Assembly: GCF_020832325.1 (NCBI RefSeq)
Contig: NZ_JAFIEU010000007.1
Coordinates: forward strand, 1-64,000
DNA: 64,000 nt
From: Lunatimonas sp.
GTDB lineage: Bacteria; Bacteroidota; Bacteroidia; Cytophagales; Cyclobacteriaceae
Direction: 5' to 3'
The notes beneath the pieces are model-generated. The model was not told where the DNA came from. It saw only the letters and a program-made list of their open reading frames with translations, and searched no databases. This document shows, piece by piece, positions 16,073 to 24,640 of this stretch. A program made the translations under genes and the position numbers. How positions within the stretch are numbered: position 1 is the stretch's first letter; each line of letters opens with the position of its first letter.

Positions 16073-17908
16073 ATGTTAAGAGGCAATCTATTTACTATCA
16101 GTGTACTGCGTACAGCGCAGGCACTAGGTGTGTCCTGCCTCATTTCGATTGGCGCCTTTGCCCAGTCGCAGGACATCGCCCTACAACAGCTCGATTTCTT
16201 TAAAAGCCCCGGAAAAACTTGGTCCATCGTAGGATCCATCGGTGCTGACCTGAATGAAGCTGGCGTACTAAACGCTACCAAAGGGACAGGCATACTGGCC
16301 AATATTCCCACCAAACGCCAAAAAGGCGAAGACCTCTACACCAACGATACCTTCGGCGATATGGATCTGGAGGTGGAGTACCTTATGGCCAAAGGTTCCA
16401 ACTCGGGTATTTACCTACAGGGGATGTATGAGGTGCAGCTATTGGATAGCTGGGGCCGTGCAGTGGCCCGGTCCGGTGACAACGGCGGCATCTACGAACG
16501 TTGGGACGAAACCAAGCCCGATGGACAAAAGGGCTATCAAGGGTACGCACCCCGCCAAAACGTGAGCAAAGCGCCTGGGCTTTGGCAGCATCTAAAAATA
16601 TCGTTCCAAGCGCCTCGTTTTGACGACGCCGGTAACAAGGTGGCCAATGCCCGAATGCTGCGTGTGGAACTAAACGGTGTTCTCATCCACGAAAATGTGG
16701 AGCTTTTGGGCCCCACCCGTGGTGCGATGTACGCCAAGGAAGTAGCCAAGGGACCGATTCGTATACAGGGAGACCATGGGGCGGTGGCTTTTCGGAATCT
16801 AAAAATCACCACGTATGACAGCCCCAAGCCCGAGCTGTTCGATCTCAACTATGAACTCTATGAGGGCACCTTCAGGGAAATGCCTGATTTAGCGACGATT
16901 CAGCCCGCTGCTCGTGGAGCTGCGCCGGTGCTTACCGGCAATATTCGCTCCAAAGCCAAACAATATCTCCTTCGCTATACCGGAAAGATTCGCGTAACGG
17001 AACCGGGCACCTACAATATGGGGCTGCAAACCCCTGGAGGTGGAGGATTACTTCGGGTCAACGGAAGCGATGTGGTTGGCTTGACGCAAAACGGAGGCCG
17101 AGGCGAGGTCGAATTGCCAGCAGGAGAGCATGATTTAGAAATTTATTATGCTAAGTTCCAAGACTGGGTTAACCCAGCCCTAGGGTTAACCGTCGCCGGA
17201 CCAGGACTGCGCGAAGTGCAGTATAGCCAAAGCGCTTCAACTGGTAGAGGTGGGGCAGATCCCATATTGGTGGATCCTAGAGAGAGACCTGTACTTCGAA
17301 GCTTCATGGATGTGCCCGGAAGAATACGCGTGACCCACGCTGTCTCTGTAGGCTCATCCGAAGCAGTACATTACACCTATGATATGGATCACGGCAATCT
17401 GGTGCAGGTCTGGAGAGGAGACTTTCTGAATGCTACTCCCATGTGGAACAGCCGGGGAGATGGTTCATCCCGTCCTACCGGCGCGGTGGTACATTTGGGG
17501 GCTCCTTCTTTTGCCGTCGGCAAACTAGCTGACCATGCGGCAGCATGGGTTTCGGACTCCACGGGCACGGCCTTTAGACCTAAAGGATATAAAGTATTGG
17601 ACAAGCCAAATCACCTAGCCTTTCAATACCACGTCTTGGGCGCACACGTGGAGGATAAATTGGAAATACTCGCAAACGGGCAGGGTATTCAACGGAATAT
17701 GGCGATCAAAAACGGCGCGTCGGATATGTACGTAAGGTTGGCAGTTGCAGATACCATCGAGCAATCCGGAACGGGGCTCTACACGGTGGGCGACAAGGCT
17801 TACTATATCCAAGTGAATGGAGGCAGTCCTCAGCTACGGAAAGTCGGCGAAGGTACCGAACTGGTGGTGCCAGCCAGCTCGGAAGTGTCTTATTCCATTT
17901 TGTTTTAG
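16073..17908 (+). CDS. Secreted DUF1080 (3-keto-disaccharide hydrolase-like) protein
   Basis: This 611-aa protein has a signal peptide ending near GAFAQSQ. Residues about 40-245 form a DUF1080 jelly-roll domain, recognisable by YTNDTFGDMDLEVEYLMAKGSNSGIYLQG, here given as separate motifs FGDMDLEVEY and SNSGIYLQGMYEVQLLDS, and by PIRIQGDHGAVAFRNLKI. DUF1080 members hydrolyse 3-keto-glycosides in characterised Bacteroides systems. The rest (about 280-610) includes a PA14-like stretch (YTGKIRVTEPGTYNMGL, LPAGEHDLEIYY) that may bind carbohydrate. It lies between susCD and a cytochrome c propeller protein, and fits a pathway for oxidised sugars. Confidence 0.75.
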   Translation: MLRGNLFTISVLRTAQALGVSCLISIGAFAQSQDIALQQLDFFKSPGKTWSIVGSIGADLNEAGVLNATKGTGILANIPTKRQKGEDLYTNDTFGDMDLEVEYLMAKGSNSGIYLQGMYEVQLLDSWGRAVARSGDNGGIYERWDETKPDGQKGYQGYAPRQNVSKAPGLWQHLKISFQAPRFDDAGNKVANARMLRVELNGVLIHENVELLGPTRGAMYAKEVAKGPIRIQGDHGAVAFRNLKITTYDSPKPELFDLNYELYEGTFREMPDLATIQPAARGAAPVLTGNIRSKAKQYLLRYTGKIRVTEPGTYNMGLQTPGGGGLLRVNGSDVVGLTQNGGRGEVELPAGEHDLEIYYAKFQDWVNPALGLTVAGPGLREVQYSQSASTGRGGADPILVDPRERPVLRSFMDVPGRIRVTHAVSVGSSEAVHYTYDMDHGNLVQVWRGDFLNATPMWNSRGDGSSRPTGAVVHLGAPSFAVGKLADHAAAWVSDSTGTAFRPKGYKVLDKPNHLAFQYHVLGAHVEDKLEILANGQGIQRNMAIKNGASDMYVRLAVADTIEQSGTGLYTVGDKAYYIQVNGGSPQLRKVGEGTELVVPASSEVSYSILF

Positions 17909-17925
17909 TCTGACTAGTTATCCCT

Positions 17926-19881
17926 ATGAAAATGAGATATTCACTTAACATTATATTGGGTCTTTGCCTGCTATTCTCCAGCGCAGCAGACCTATTTGCA
18001 CAGGAGTCTCCCATGGAGGAGGATTTCTACAAGATTTTCAGGGTAAGTAGCCCCGAAGGAACACTACTCGAAGTAGGAGGACTTACCATGTTGCCAAACG
18101 GTAACCTGGGTGTGGCTACCCGAAGAGGCGACGTCTATATCGTAGAGAACCCTACCAGTCCCCGGCCTTATTTCCGAAAGTTTGCCAGTGGTCTTCACGA
18201 AATCCTAGGCCTGGTATACAAAGATGGAGCATTGTACTGTGCGCAGCGCGGTGAGCTCACCAAGCTGATCGACTCTAACCAAGATGGCGTGGCCGACATC
18301 TACGAGACCATCCACGCGTGGCCCGTATCCGGCCACTACCACGAGTACAGTTTTGGGCCGGTACTTGCTCCCGATGGAGATTTTATCGTTTCGGGCAACG
18401 TGGCATTCGGAAACGAAGAGTGGTGGAGGGGCGAAAGCCGCGTACCCTACCGAGGTTGGATCATGAAGATCAAGGAAGACGGGTCGTTGTTGCCTTGGGC
18501 TACGGGCATGCGCTCACCGGCCGGCTTGGGTGTAATGGACGGCGAGCTTTTCTATACCGAGAACCAAGGAGATTACATGGCCTCAGGCGGCATCTGGCAT
18601 ATCACCCGAGGCACTTTCACCGGACATCCGGCGGGCCTAAGATGGACGAATTTGCCCAATTCTCCCCTTAAGCTCACGACAGAGGAGTTTAACCGAGTGG
18701 TAGATCCCCGTCAGGTACGTAACGAGCAGGGTAGAATGATCAAACCGGAAAACGTGGTAGAAGAGGAGTACCTTACCATGTTTGAAGCAAAGAAGCAACT
18801 TCCGGATCTAAAATTACCTGCGGTATGGTTTCCTTATGGTATCCACGGGATTTCTACTTCCGAACCCATCAAAATTCCAGAAGGAAATATGGGACCCTTT
18901 GGCGGTCAGGTGCTCGTAGGTGATCAGGGTCAAAGCAAGATCATGCGGGTATTTATGGAGGAAGTGAACGGAGAACTCCAAGGTATGGCGATTGATTTTC
19001 GTAGCGGGTTCCGTTCCGGCGTATTGCGCATGGCCTGGGCGCCGGATGGGTCGCTGTTTGTGGGGGAAACCAACCGGGGTTGGGGTTCTGCCGGAGAGGC
19101 AAATGAAGGATTGGAGCGCTTGGTGTGGACAGGCGAGCTGCCTTTCGAGATCCGCACCGTCAAGGCCATGCCGGATGGTTTCGAGATCGAATTTACCAAG
19201 CCTGCTGACCGTAAGTCGTTGGAAGATCTGGCATCCTATTCCGTTTCGAGCTTTATTTACAAATATCACCCGGTATATGGCAGCCCCCCTGTGGACAATA
19301 CAGAGGCCAAAGTTATTGGCGTAAAGGTTTCCGATGACAACACGACCGTACGTATTGTGGTAGACGGATTGAAGCAGTACTACATACACCATTTGTTCCT
19401 AGAGGGAGTGCGGGAAGAGGATACCTCTCATTCCCTGGTACACCCTTCCGCGTACTACACGTTGAATAACATTCCCCAAGGACCTTCTTTGGCAGCGGGG
19501 CAAGTGACTACGTTCGATTCCCGAGTGAAAAAAGAGGAGCCGAAGCCAGTGGCCGCTATGCCTGCCGCTTCGGCCAAGATTCCTCCCCCAGCTGCTACTC
19601 CAAAACCAGTCCAGGAAGAAGCGGTAACTTTGGAGATGGTGCAGCCGCTATTGGCTAAAAATACCTGCGTGGCTTGTCATAACAAAGACACCAAGCAAGT
19701 GGGACCAGCCTATGTGGATGTGGCCAAGCGGAATTATACGCCTGAACAAATCGTGGAGCTGATCCATACGCCTAGACCGGAAAACTGGCCCGAATATGCT
19801 ACTCCCATGCCACCTATGCCGCACGTACCGCGTGAGGAGGCATTGAAGATTGCTAAATGGATCATTTCACTAAATAAGTAA
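17926..19881 (+). CDS. Secreted beta-propeller protein with C-terminal cytochrome c domain
   Basis: This 651-aa protein has a signal peptide (to LFAQ), a six-bladed propeller region resembling soluble sugar dehydrogenase/PVC-type membrane-bound dehydrogenases (about 40-400; GGLTMLPNGNLGVAT, RSPAGLGVMDGELFYTENQGD), a linker rich in Pro and Ala (about 530-560) and a cytochrome c domain with CVACH near residue 583 and a late Met region (YATPMPPMPH) for the distal ligand. It may oxidise a sugar and pass electrons to the heme. It starts 17 bp after the DUF1080 gene and ends in a strong terminator. Catalytic activity of the propeller is not proven by visible residues. Confidence 0.75.
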   Translation: MKMRYSLNIILGLCLLFSSAADLFAQESPMEEDFYKIFRVSSPEGTLLEVGGLTMLPNGNLGVATRRGDVYIVENPTSPRPYFRKFASGLHEILGLVYKDGALYCAQRGELTKLIDSNQDGVADIYETIHAWPVSGHYHEYSFGPVLAPDGDFIVSGNVAFGNEEWWRGESRVPYRGWIMKIKEDGSLLPWATGMRSPAGLGVMDGELFYTENQGDYMASGGIWHITRGTFTGHPAGLRWTNLPNSPLKLTTEEFNRVVDPRQVRNEQGRMIKPENVVEEEYLTMFEAKKQLPDLKLPAVWFPYGIHGISTSEPIKIPEGNMGPFGGQVLVGDQGQSKIMRVFMEEVNGELQGMAIDFRSGFRSGVLRMAWAPDGSLFVGETNRGWGSAGEANEGLERLVWTGELPFEIRTVKAMPDGFEIEFTKPADRKSLEDLASYSVSSFIYKYHPVYGSPPVDNTEAKVIGVKVSDDNTTVRIVVDGLKQYYIHHLFLEGVREEDTSHSLVHPSAYYTLNNIPQGPSLAAGQVTTFDSRVKKEEPKPVAAMPAASAKIPPPAATPKPVQEEAVTLEMVQPLLAKNTCVACHNKDTKQVGPAYVDVAKRNYTPEQIVELIHTPRPENWPEYATPMPPMPHVPREEALKIAKWIISLNK

Positions 19882-19884
19882 ATA

Positions 19885-19917
19885 CAAAAAAAGCAGGCTG
19901 TAATGGCCTGCTTTTTT
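19885..19917 (+). terminator. Rho-independent terminator of the susCD locus
   Basis: AAAAAGCAGGC pairs with GCCTGCTTTTT around a short loop, ending in six T residues. It begins 4 bp after the propeller gene stop codon. The 236 bp that follow, up to vapC, hold only a 12-bp perfect palindrome at 20041-20052 (TCGGGATCCCGA). Confidence 0.9.
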
Positions 19918-20153
19918 GTTCGGCTATGGCTGATAATCTTTTGGACGGAACCAATATATGCTGCTTTGGAAGCCAGCCTTCTGTTACTCGGTATTCGGGA
20001 CTTTGCTTGTTAGTCCTATGAATCTTTTTGAATTTTTAACTCGGGATCCCGAAATGCTTAAGAGCACAAACAAGTAAATTGCTTCTAACACACAAAAATC
20101 ATCCAATAGTCTATGTAATGACTGCAAAGAAAGGTATAACTCCCAGCGTAAAT

Positions 20154-20546
20154 TTATATTTCGAAAGGATCAATAATTCTTAGTTCGGAAATATGTTTAA
20201 AGTCTGAAATATTCCTAGTTACCAGAGTAAGTCCATTCACGATTGCCGTAGCAGCAATAATTGCATCAGGCAGCTTGACCTTATTAGCTTTGCGAATTTC
20301 GGCAGTTTGCAGTTTGATAGCCTGGTCAAGCTCAATCACCAAAACATCAGAGATAAAATTAAAGAGAACCTCTAGGTCCTGCTTATTAGAAGTTTTCCAA
20401 CAAAGTAATTCAATCTCTGTGATGGCAGAGATACAAGGTGGCGATTCTTTTATGGAGTTGTCAATAAATTTCTCAGCGACAGGGGGAAACTGTCGTTGCA
20501 AATAATAAATAGCTGTATTTGTGTCCCAGATATACCTTATTCCCAT
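20154..20546 (-). CDS. vapC: VapC-type PIN domain toxin
   Basis: This 130-aa PIN-domain ribonuclease has the four acidic residues expected for magnesium binding: Asp8 (WDTN), Glu44 (ITEIEL), Asp94 (LPDAIIAATA) and Asp115 (NISDF). The length is normal for VapC. It would cleave RNA when freed from its antitoxin. Its start overlaps the upstream antitoxin stop by 10 bp, the usual coupled order. RNA target unknown. Confidence 0.9.
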   Translation of the reverse strand: MGIRYIWDTNTAIYYLQRQFPPVAEKFIDNSIKESPPCISAITEIELLCWKTSNKQDLEVLFNFISDVLVIELDQAIKLQTAEIRKANKVKLPDAIIAATAIVNGLTLVTRNISDFKHISELRIIDPFEI

Positions 20547-20743
20547 CCGTTTCTAAGATCATTTAGCTGCTGATCAATGTCATCGACTGGTTGTTTTGAC
20601 ATGGCTCCTTTGTAGCGCTGAATTTGGTGAGGGCCATACTGGGTATCTTCACTACGGACTCGGATAAGTTGTAGAAGTTCCAAGTCTTTGATAAGCTTCA
20701 AAGCCTTGTCGTTAATAATGTCTATTGTTATCGTTTTAATCAT
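20537..20743 (-). CDS. VapB-like antitoxin
   Basis: This 68-aa protein begins MIKTITIDIINDKALKLIKDLE, a pattern common in Bacteroidota antitoxins paired with PIN toxins. The ATG at 20743 is preferred over the longer in-frame start at 20803, whose extra 20 residues are basic and do not fit the family. It should bind and inhibit the VapC protein and may repress the operon. A TAATTTTG box on the minus strand (20788-20795), about 45 bp upstream, could be the minus-7 promoter element. Confidence 0.75.
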   Translation of the reverse strand: MIKTITIDIINDKALKLIKDLELLQLIRVRSEDTQYGPHQIQRYKGAMSKQPVDDIDQQLNDLRNGWE

Positions 20744-20930
20744 TATTCCAAAACGAGCTGATTTTACACGCTTAAAGTAAAGATACACAAAATTATTTGA
20801 CAAACGTATTTTGCCTTTGGGGTATCAAAATTGGACAAAAAGCGCATTACATAATCAATTCTAGAAAAAATGGTTTGTTCAAAAGAAGGGTGAGAAAATA
20901 CTCAGGAAGGTTACGTGCAACAAGAAGAAT

Positions 20931-20961
20931 AAAAGCCGGACAGGTTAGATGTCCGGCTTTT
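20931..20961 (-). terminator. Terminator downstream of fabI
   Basis: A perfect 12-bp stem, AAAAGCCGGACA with TGTCCGGCTTTT, has a 7-nt loop and lies directly after the fabI stop codon. A and T runs on both sides would let it work in either direction. The stretch between it and the antitoxin gene shows no other feature. Confidence 0.85.
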
Positions 20962-20964
20962 ATT

Positions 20965-21780
20965 TTATTTGGACAGAAACTTATCTACAATCGTAGGGGT
21001 AATTCCCGAGAAGGAGTAACCGCCGTCATGAAAGAGGTTCTGCATGGTCACCATACGGGTGTAATCCGAAAACAAGGTGATGATGTACTCTGCACATGCC
21101 TCGGCAGACGCATTGCCAAGTGGCGACATCATGTCCGCAAAGTCAAAGAAGTCGTCAAATCCATTGATACCGGATCCGGCGGTGGTTTTGGTGGGAGACT
21201 GGGAGATAGTGTTTACCCGTACTTTTTTCAATTGTCCATACCGCTGTCCATAATTGCGCGCTATGCTTTCCAAGATCGCTTTGGCCTCTGACATGTCGCT
21301 GTAAAATGGAAATGCCCGCTGTGCGGCGATGTAGCTAAGCGCCACCACGGAGCCCCACTCATTGATGAAGTCCTTTTTTTCGGCTACTTGAAGCATCTTG
21401 TGAAACGAAAGTGCCGACACGTCATAGGACTTTTGCGCCCATTCATAATTCAAATCTCCGTAGGCCCTTCCCTTTCTGACATTGGGGGACATCCCGATCG
21501 AGTGAAGGATGAAATCCACGTTGCCGCCCAAAAACTCTTTGGATTCGTCGTATAGCCTTTCGATATCTTCCACCGAGGTGGCATCGGCTGGTACCACAAT
21601 GGTGTCACAGGTGGCTGCCAAGTCGTTGATGGCGCCCATTCTCATGGCGATAGGGGCATTGGTAAGCACAAAGGTGGCTCCTTGTTCCTTGGCTTTTAGG
21701 GCGGTCTGCCAGGCAATGGAGTTTTCGTCCAGTGCACCGGTGATGATGCCTTTTTTTCCCAATAATAAATTTTCAGGCAT
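20965..21780 (-). CDS. fabI: Enoyl-ACP reductase (NADH), FabI
   Basis: This 271-aa member of the divergent SDR family catalyses the last reduction of the fatty acid elongation cycle. The N-terminal GIITGALDENSIAW is the FabI nucleotide-binding pattern. Tyr150, Tyr160 and Lys167 (ALSYIAAQ and FYSDMSEAK, spacing Y-x6-K) are the expected catalytic residues, and the C-terminal substrate loop NLFHDGGYSFSG is present. The length matches the family. It is transcribed alone on the minus strand, with a terminator after it and a possible minus-7 box (TAGTTTTG, 21824-21831) upstream. Confidence 0.95.
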   Translation of the reverse strand: MPENLLLGKKGIITGALDENSIAWQTALKAKEQGATFVLTNAPIAMRMGAINDLAATCDTIVVPADATSVEDIERLYDESKEFLGGNVDFILHSIGMSPNVRKGRAYGDLNYEWAQKSYDVSALSFHKMLQVAEKKDFINEWGSVVALSYIAAQRAFPFYSDMSEAKAILESIARNYGQRYGQLKKVRVNTISQSPTKTTAGSGINGFDDFFDFADMMSPLGNASAEACAEYIITLFSDYTRMVTMQNLFHDGGYSFSGITPTIVDKFLSK

Positions 21781-21890
21781 AATGTCTAGTTACAGTTTGG
21801 ATGAGCTTTGGTAGTAGGAGCTACAAAACTAAGGAATTTTCAGCAAATTCCGCTTATTCTCCTGCGCAGTAGGTGAAAATAGCGAAATGC

Positions 21891-23543
21891 TTAACCCTCC
21901 AGCAATTCTTTTGCGCTTTCCAGCGCACTGGCAGAGGGATTGGCACCGGCGATCATTTGGGCGATTTCGGTGAGGCGTTCCTCCGGGCTGAGCAGTTTGA
22001 TTTTGGAAAAGGTCTTCTCTTGACTATTGTCTTTATATACAAAATAATGGTTTTCTCCTTTTGCGGCGACTTGGGGGAGGTGGCTGATGCAGATGACTTG
22101 GTGCTTGGTGGCTATCTGCTGCATCATCTTAACGAGTTGCAGGGCAATTTCGCCTGAAATACCGGTGTCAATCTCGTCAAAGATTAGTGTGGGAAGAGCC
22201 ACCTTGTCTGCCATGATGTACTTGACGGCAAACATGAAGCGCGCAAATTCACCACCGGATGCTACCTGCCCCAGGGGTTGCGTCTTTACGCCTTTGTTGG
22301 CAGAAAAGTAGATTTCCACGGCATCGATCCCGTTGGTATCGGGGTAGGTCTCTCTACGTTCTATAGCCACCTGTGCATTTTCCATGCCCAATTGCTGCAG
22401 CAACAGCCGCAGGTCTTCTGCAAAGGGAGCCAAGCTGGCTTTTCGCTTTTCTGAGAGCGCATTGGCTTGCTGCATCATCGCTTCCCTGGCCAACTCCATC
22501 TCCTGATTAAGTTGGGCCAACTCCTCCTCTAGGTTATCCAGTTGAAATACCTTTTCGGCGAGCTCACGGGCCAGTTGGATCAGCTCCGAATCGCTGTCCA
22601 ATCCGTGTTTTTTCTGTAACTGGTAGATCGAGGTGAGCCGTTCGCGGGTTTGTTCCAACTTTTCGAAGTCTACTTCCAACGTGTCGTCTTCCTTGGCCAA
22701 GCTATATTGGATATCTTGGATTTCGACCAGGGCAGAATGGAACCGCTCCTGCAACTCGTTAAACTGCTTGCCGAACGTGCCCAGATCCTGCAAGGCGTGG
22801 GCTACCGTTGCCAAACTCTTGAGGGCGCCGAATTCCTCGTGGTCCAGGAATTGGATGGCCTCATGGATCTTGGCTTTGATCTCTTCGGCATGCTCCAGCA
22901 GCGACTGCTGTTCTTCGAGTTCGGCCAATTCTCCTTCGGTGAGCTGGAGGGCATCCAATTCCTCCAATTGGAATTTATTGTAGTCTGCCTCTTTCCGCAT
23001 TTCCAGCGCTTCTTTTGAGCGTCTTTCGTAGGCTCTTTTTGCAGATAGGAATGTCTTGTAGGCTTGTGTATACTGTAGTTGCTCTTTGCTCGTCTGTGCG
23101 TAGTTGTCGATCAGCGATAGCTGGTAGCTTGCGGCGCCCAGCAGCAGGGTTTCGTGTTGGGAGTGGATGTCCATCAGCGTTTTGCCCAGTTGTTTGAGCG
23201 TCTCCAGGCGAACGGGCGTGTCGTTCACAAAAGCCCTGCTTTTTCCGGAAGGGGAGATTTCCCGTCTGATGATACAGGTTTCGTCATAATCGAGTTCCTC
23301 TTCTTCAAAAAACCACTTGAGTCCGTAAGGTGCCACAAAGAAGGTTCCCTCGATCACGCATTTGGCCTCCTCGTCATACAGGACCTTGGTATCTGCCCGG
23401 TTTCCCATCAGCAGCCCGATGGCCCCCAGCATAATGGACTTTCCCGCGCCGGTTTCACCGGTGATCATGTTTAGTCCTTTGGAGGGCATCATTTCCAGCT
23501 GGCGGATGAGGGCGTAATTGGAAATAGTTAACTGCGTGAGCAT
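21891..23543 (-). CDS. recN: DNA repair protein RecN
   Basis: This 550-aa SMC-like ATPase acts in double-strand break repair. Walker A is GETGAGKS near residue 30, the middle third is coiled coil (about 150-370, rich in Glu, Leu and Gln), and the C-terminal head has the signature QPLGQVASGGEFARFMFA and Walker B LPTLIFDEIDTGISG. Length is normal. It lies 35 bp after porD on the same strand and is probably the last gene of the bamD-rpoZ-coaBC-porD-recN unit. Confidence 0.95.
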   Translation of the reverse strand: MLTQLTISNYALIRQLEMMPSKGLNMITGETGAGKSIMLGAIGLLMGNRADTKVLYDEEAKCVIEGTFFVAPYGLKWFFEEEELDYDETCIIRREISPSGKSRAFVNDTPVRLETLKQLGKTLMDIHSQHETLLLGAASYQLSLIDNYAQTSKEQLQYTQAYKTFLSAKRAYERRSKEALEMRKEADYNKFQLEELDALQLTEGELAELEEQQSLLEHAEEIKAKIHEAIQFLDHEEFGALKSLATVAHALQDLGTFGKQFNELQERFHSALVEIQDIQYSLAKEDDTLEVDFEKLEQTRERLTSIYQLQKKHGLDSDSELIQLARELAEKVFQLDNLEEELAQLNQEMELAREAMMQQANALSEKRKASLAPFAEDLRLLLQQLGMENAQVAIERRETYPDTNGIDAVEIYFSANKGVKTQPLGQVASGGEFARFMFAVKYIMADKVALPTLIFDEIDTGISGEIALQLVKMMQQIATKHQVICISHLPQVAAKGENHYFVYKDNSQEKTFSKIKLLSPEERLTEIAQMIAGANPSASALESAKELLEG

Positions 23544-23577
23544 GTGTCGCGTCTGGGTTTGGTTTGGAGGATAAAAG

Positions 23578-24495
23578 TCAGCCTTTCAGGATATCATTGT
23601 ACCTTCTGGCGTTGTTGGGGTCCACTCTCAGCAAGACCTCTACTGCTTGCTGTCGGATTTCGAGTGGGGCGCTCTTCAGGACTTTACTGATTTCGTCCGA
23701 TTTGGCATCCATGAAACTGATGGTAAGAATGCTGTTTGGCTGTACTTGGTTGGCTTCCCCCACTTTTTTGATGGCCTCGAGGATGTTCTTAAACGCTTCA
23801 TTGGGGTTGGATACGAGCATGTCCATTCCTTTCCGATGATACAAGTAGTACGCGTCACGTATGGGAACCATCACCTGGGAGGTAAATAGGTCATTGGAAA
23901 GCCAATAGCGGTTTCTTCTATCGGATTGGCTTTGGTTCCACCCCGGCCTTGGTGACTGCTGGGCATTGGCTACAATGTTACTGGCAATTTCAAAGTAGGG
24001 ATTCCCCCCTCGAGGGGCGAAGGAATCGTAGTCCAATCCAAGCGCAACGTAGGCATAAAACGCCAAGAGCGAGGTGACGTTGTTCAAATAGGAATAGCGG
24101 TTGAATTCCATGGGCTGGGATTCCTGGTATTCAAAGGTCCAGTTTCTATCCGCAAAATTGAACATCAGGCTTTCGTAATTGGACCCATAGACGGGCCGTA
24201 CGGTTTGAATCTGCACCGTGGCCACAAATACACCTACCTGCGGCATGTCATTGATGGTTATCAGCAGGTTGCCTTTGATGCGCTCCTCCGGCCTGAATTC
24301 GTCGTCGGTCCAGCTCCGCCCATTGAGGAATTGCTCAAAGGCCGTCTTCATGTTGTCGAAAATATCCCTGTCCTGCGTCCTGGCCCGTTCGCTGTTGATG
24401 GTGACCGTGAAATTCAATTGTTGCGCAGTGAGCTCTCCCAACGAAGCGACGAGGCCCAAAGTGATAAAAAAGCGTGTAATCGCACGTGTGTTCAT
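23578..24495 (-). CDS. porD: DUF4835 family protein (PorD, type IX secretion)
   Basis: This 305-aa protein has a signal peptide ending near LTAQQ. The DUF4835 pattern includes QQLNFTVTINSERA at the N-terminus, RPVYGSNYESLMFNFADRNW near 105-125, LTSLLAFYAYVALGLDYDSF-like text near 140-160, and AEVLLRVDPNNARRYNDIL-like text at the end (seen here as VEVLLRVDPNNARRYNDIL). PorD is needed for the type IX secretion system in Porphyromonas. In most Bacteroidota it lies next to coaBC and recN, as here. A TACCTTTG box on the minus strand (24607-24614) may give it a promoter of its own in the 145-bp gap after coaBC. Confidence 0.85.
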   Translation of the reverse strand: MNTRAITRFFITLGLVASLGELTAQQLNFTVTINSERARTQDRDIFDNMKTAFEQFLNGRSWTDDEFRPEERIKGNLLITINDMPQVGVFVATVQIQTVRPVYGSNYESLMFNFADRNWTFEYQESQPMEFNRYSYLNNVTSLLAFYAYVALGLDYDSFAPRGGNPYFEIASNIVANAQQSPRPGWNQSQSDRRNRYWLSNDLFTSQVMVPIRDAYYLYHRKGMDMLVSNPNEAFKNILEAIKKVGEANQVQPNSILTISFMDAKSDEISKVLKSAPLEIRQQAVEVLLRVDPNNARRYNDILKG

Positions 24496-24640
24496 ATCCT
24501 TGATAGTTAACCAACCTGGGCGAGATGCCTTCCTCTTTTACCTAGTCAGATGGAAGCCATCGTTCAATCACGCCGCGACGACGGAGCGAATGGCCGATCT
24601 GGGTTACAAAGGTAAAGATAACGATAATACGTTTTTAATG

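Noticed and set aside
18814-19392. Minus-strand open frame (192 codons) opposite the propeller-cytochrome gene
   Set aside because: Antisense to a well supported gene and lacking any domain or signal.
20797-21291. Plus-strand open frame across the fabI terminator and 3' end of fabI
   Set aside because: Runs through a terminator stem and antisense to fabI; no protein features.
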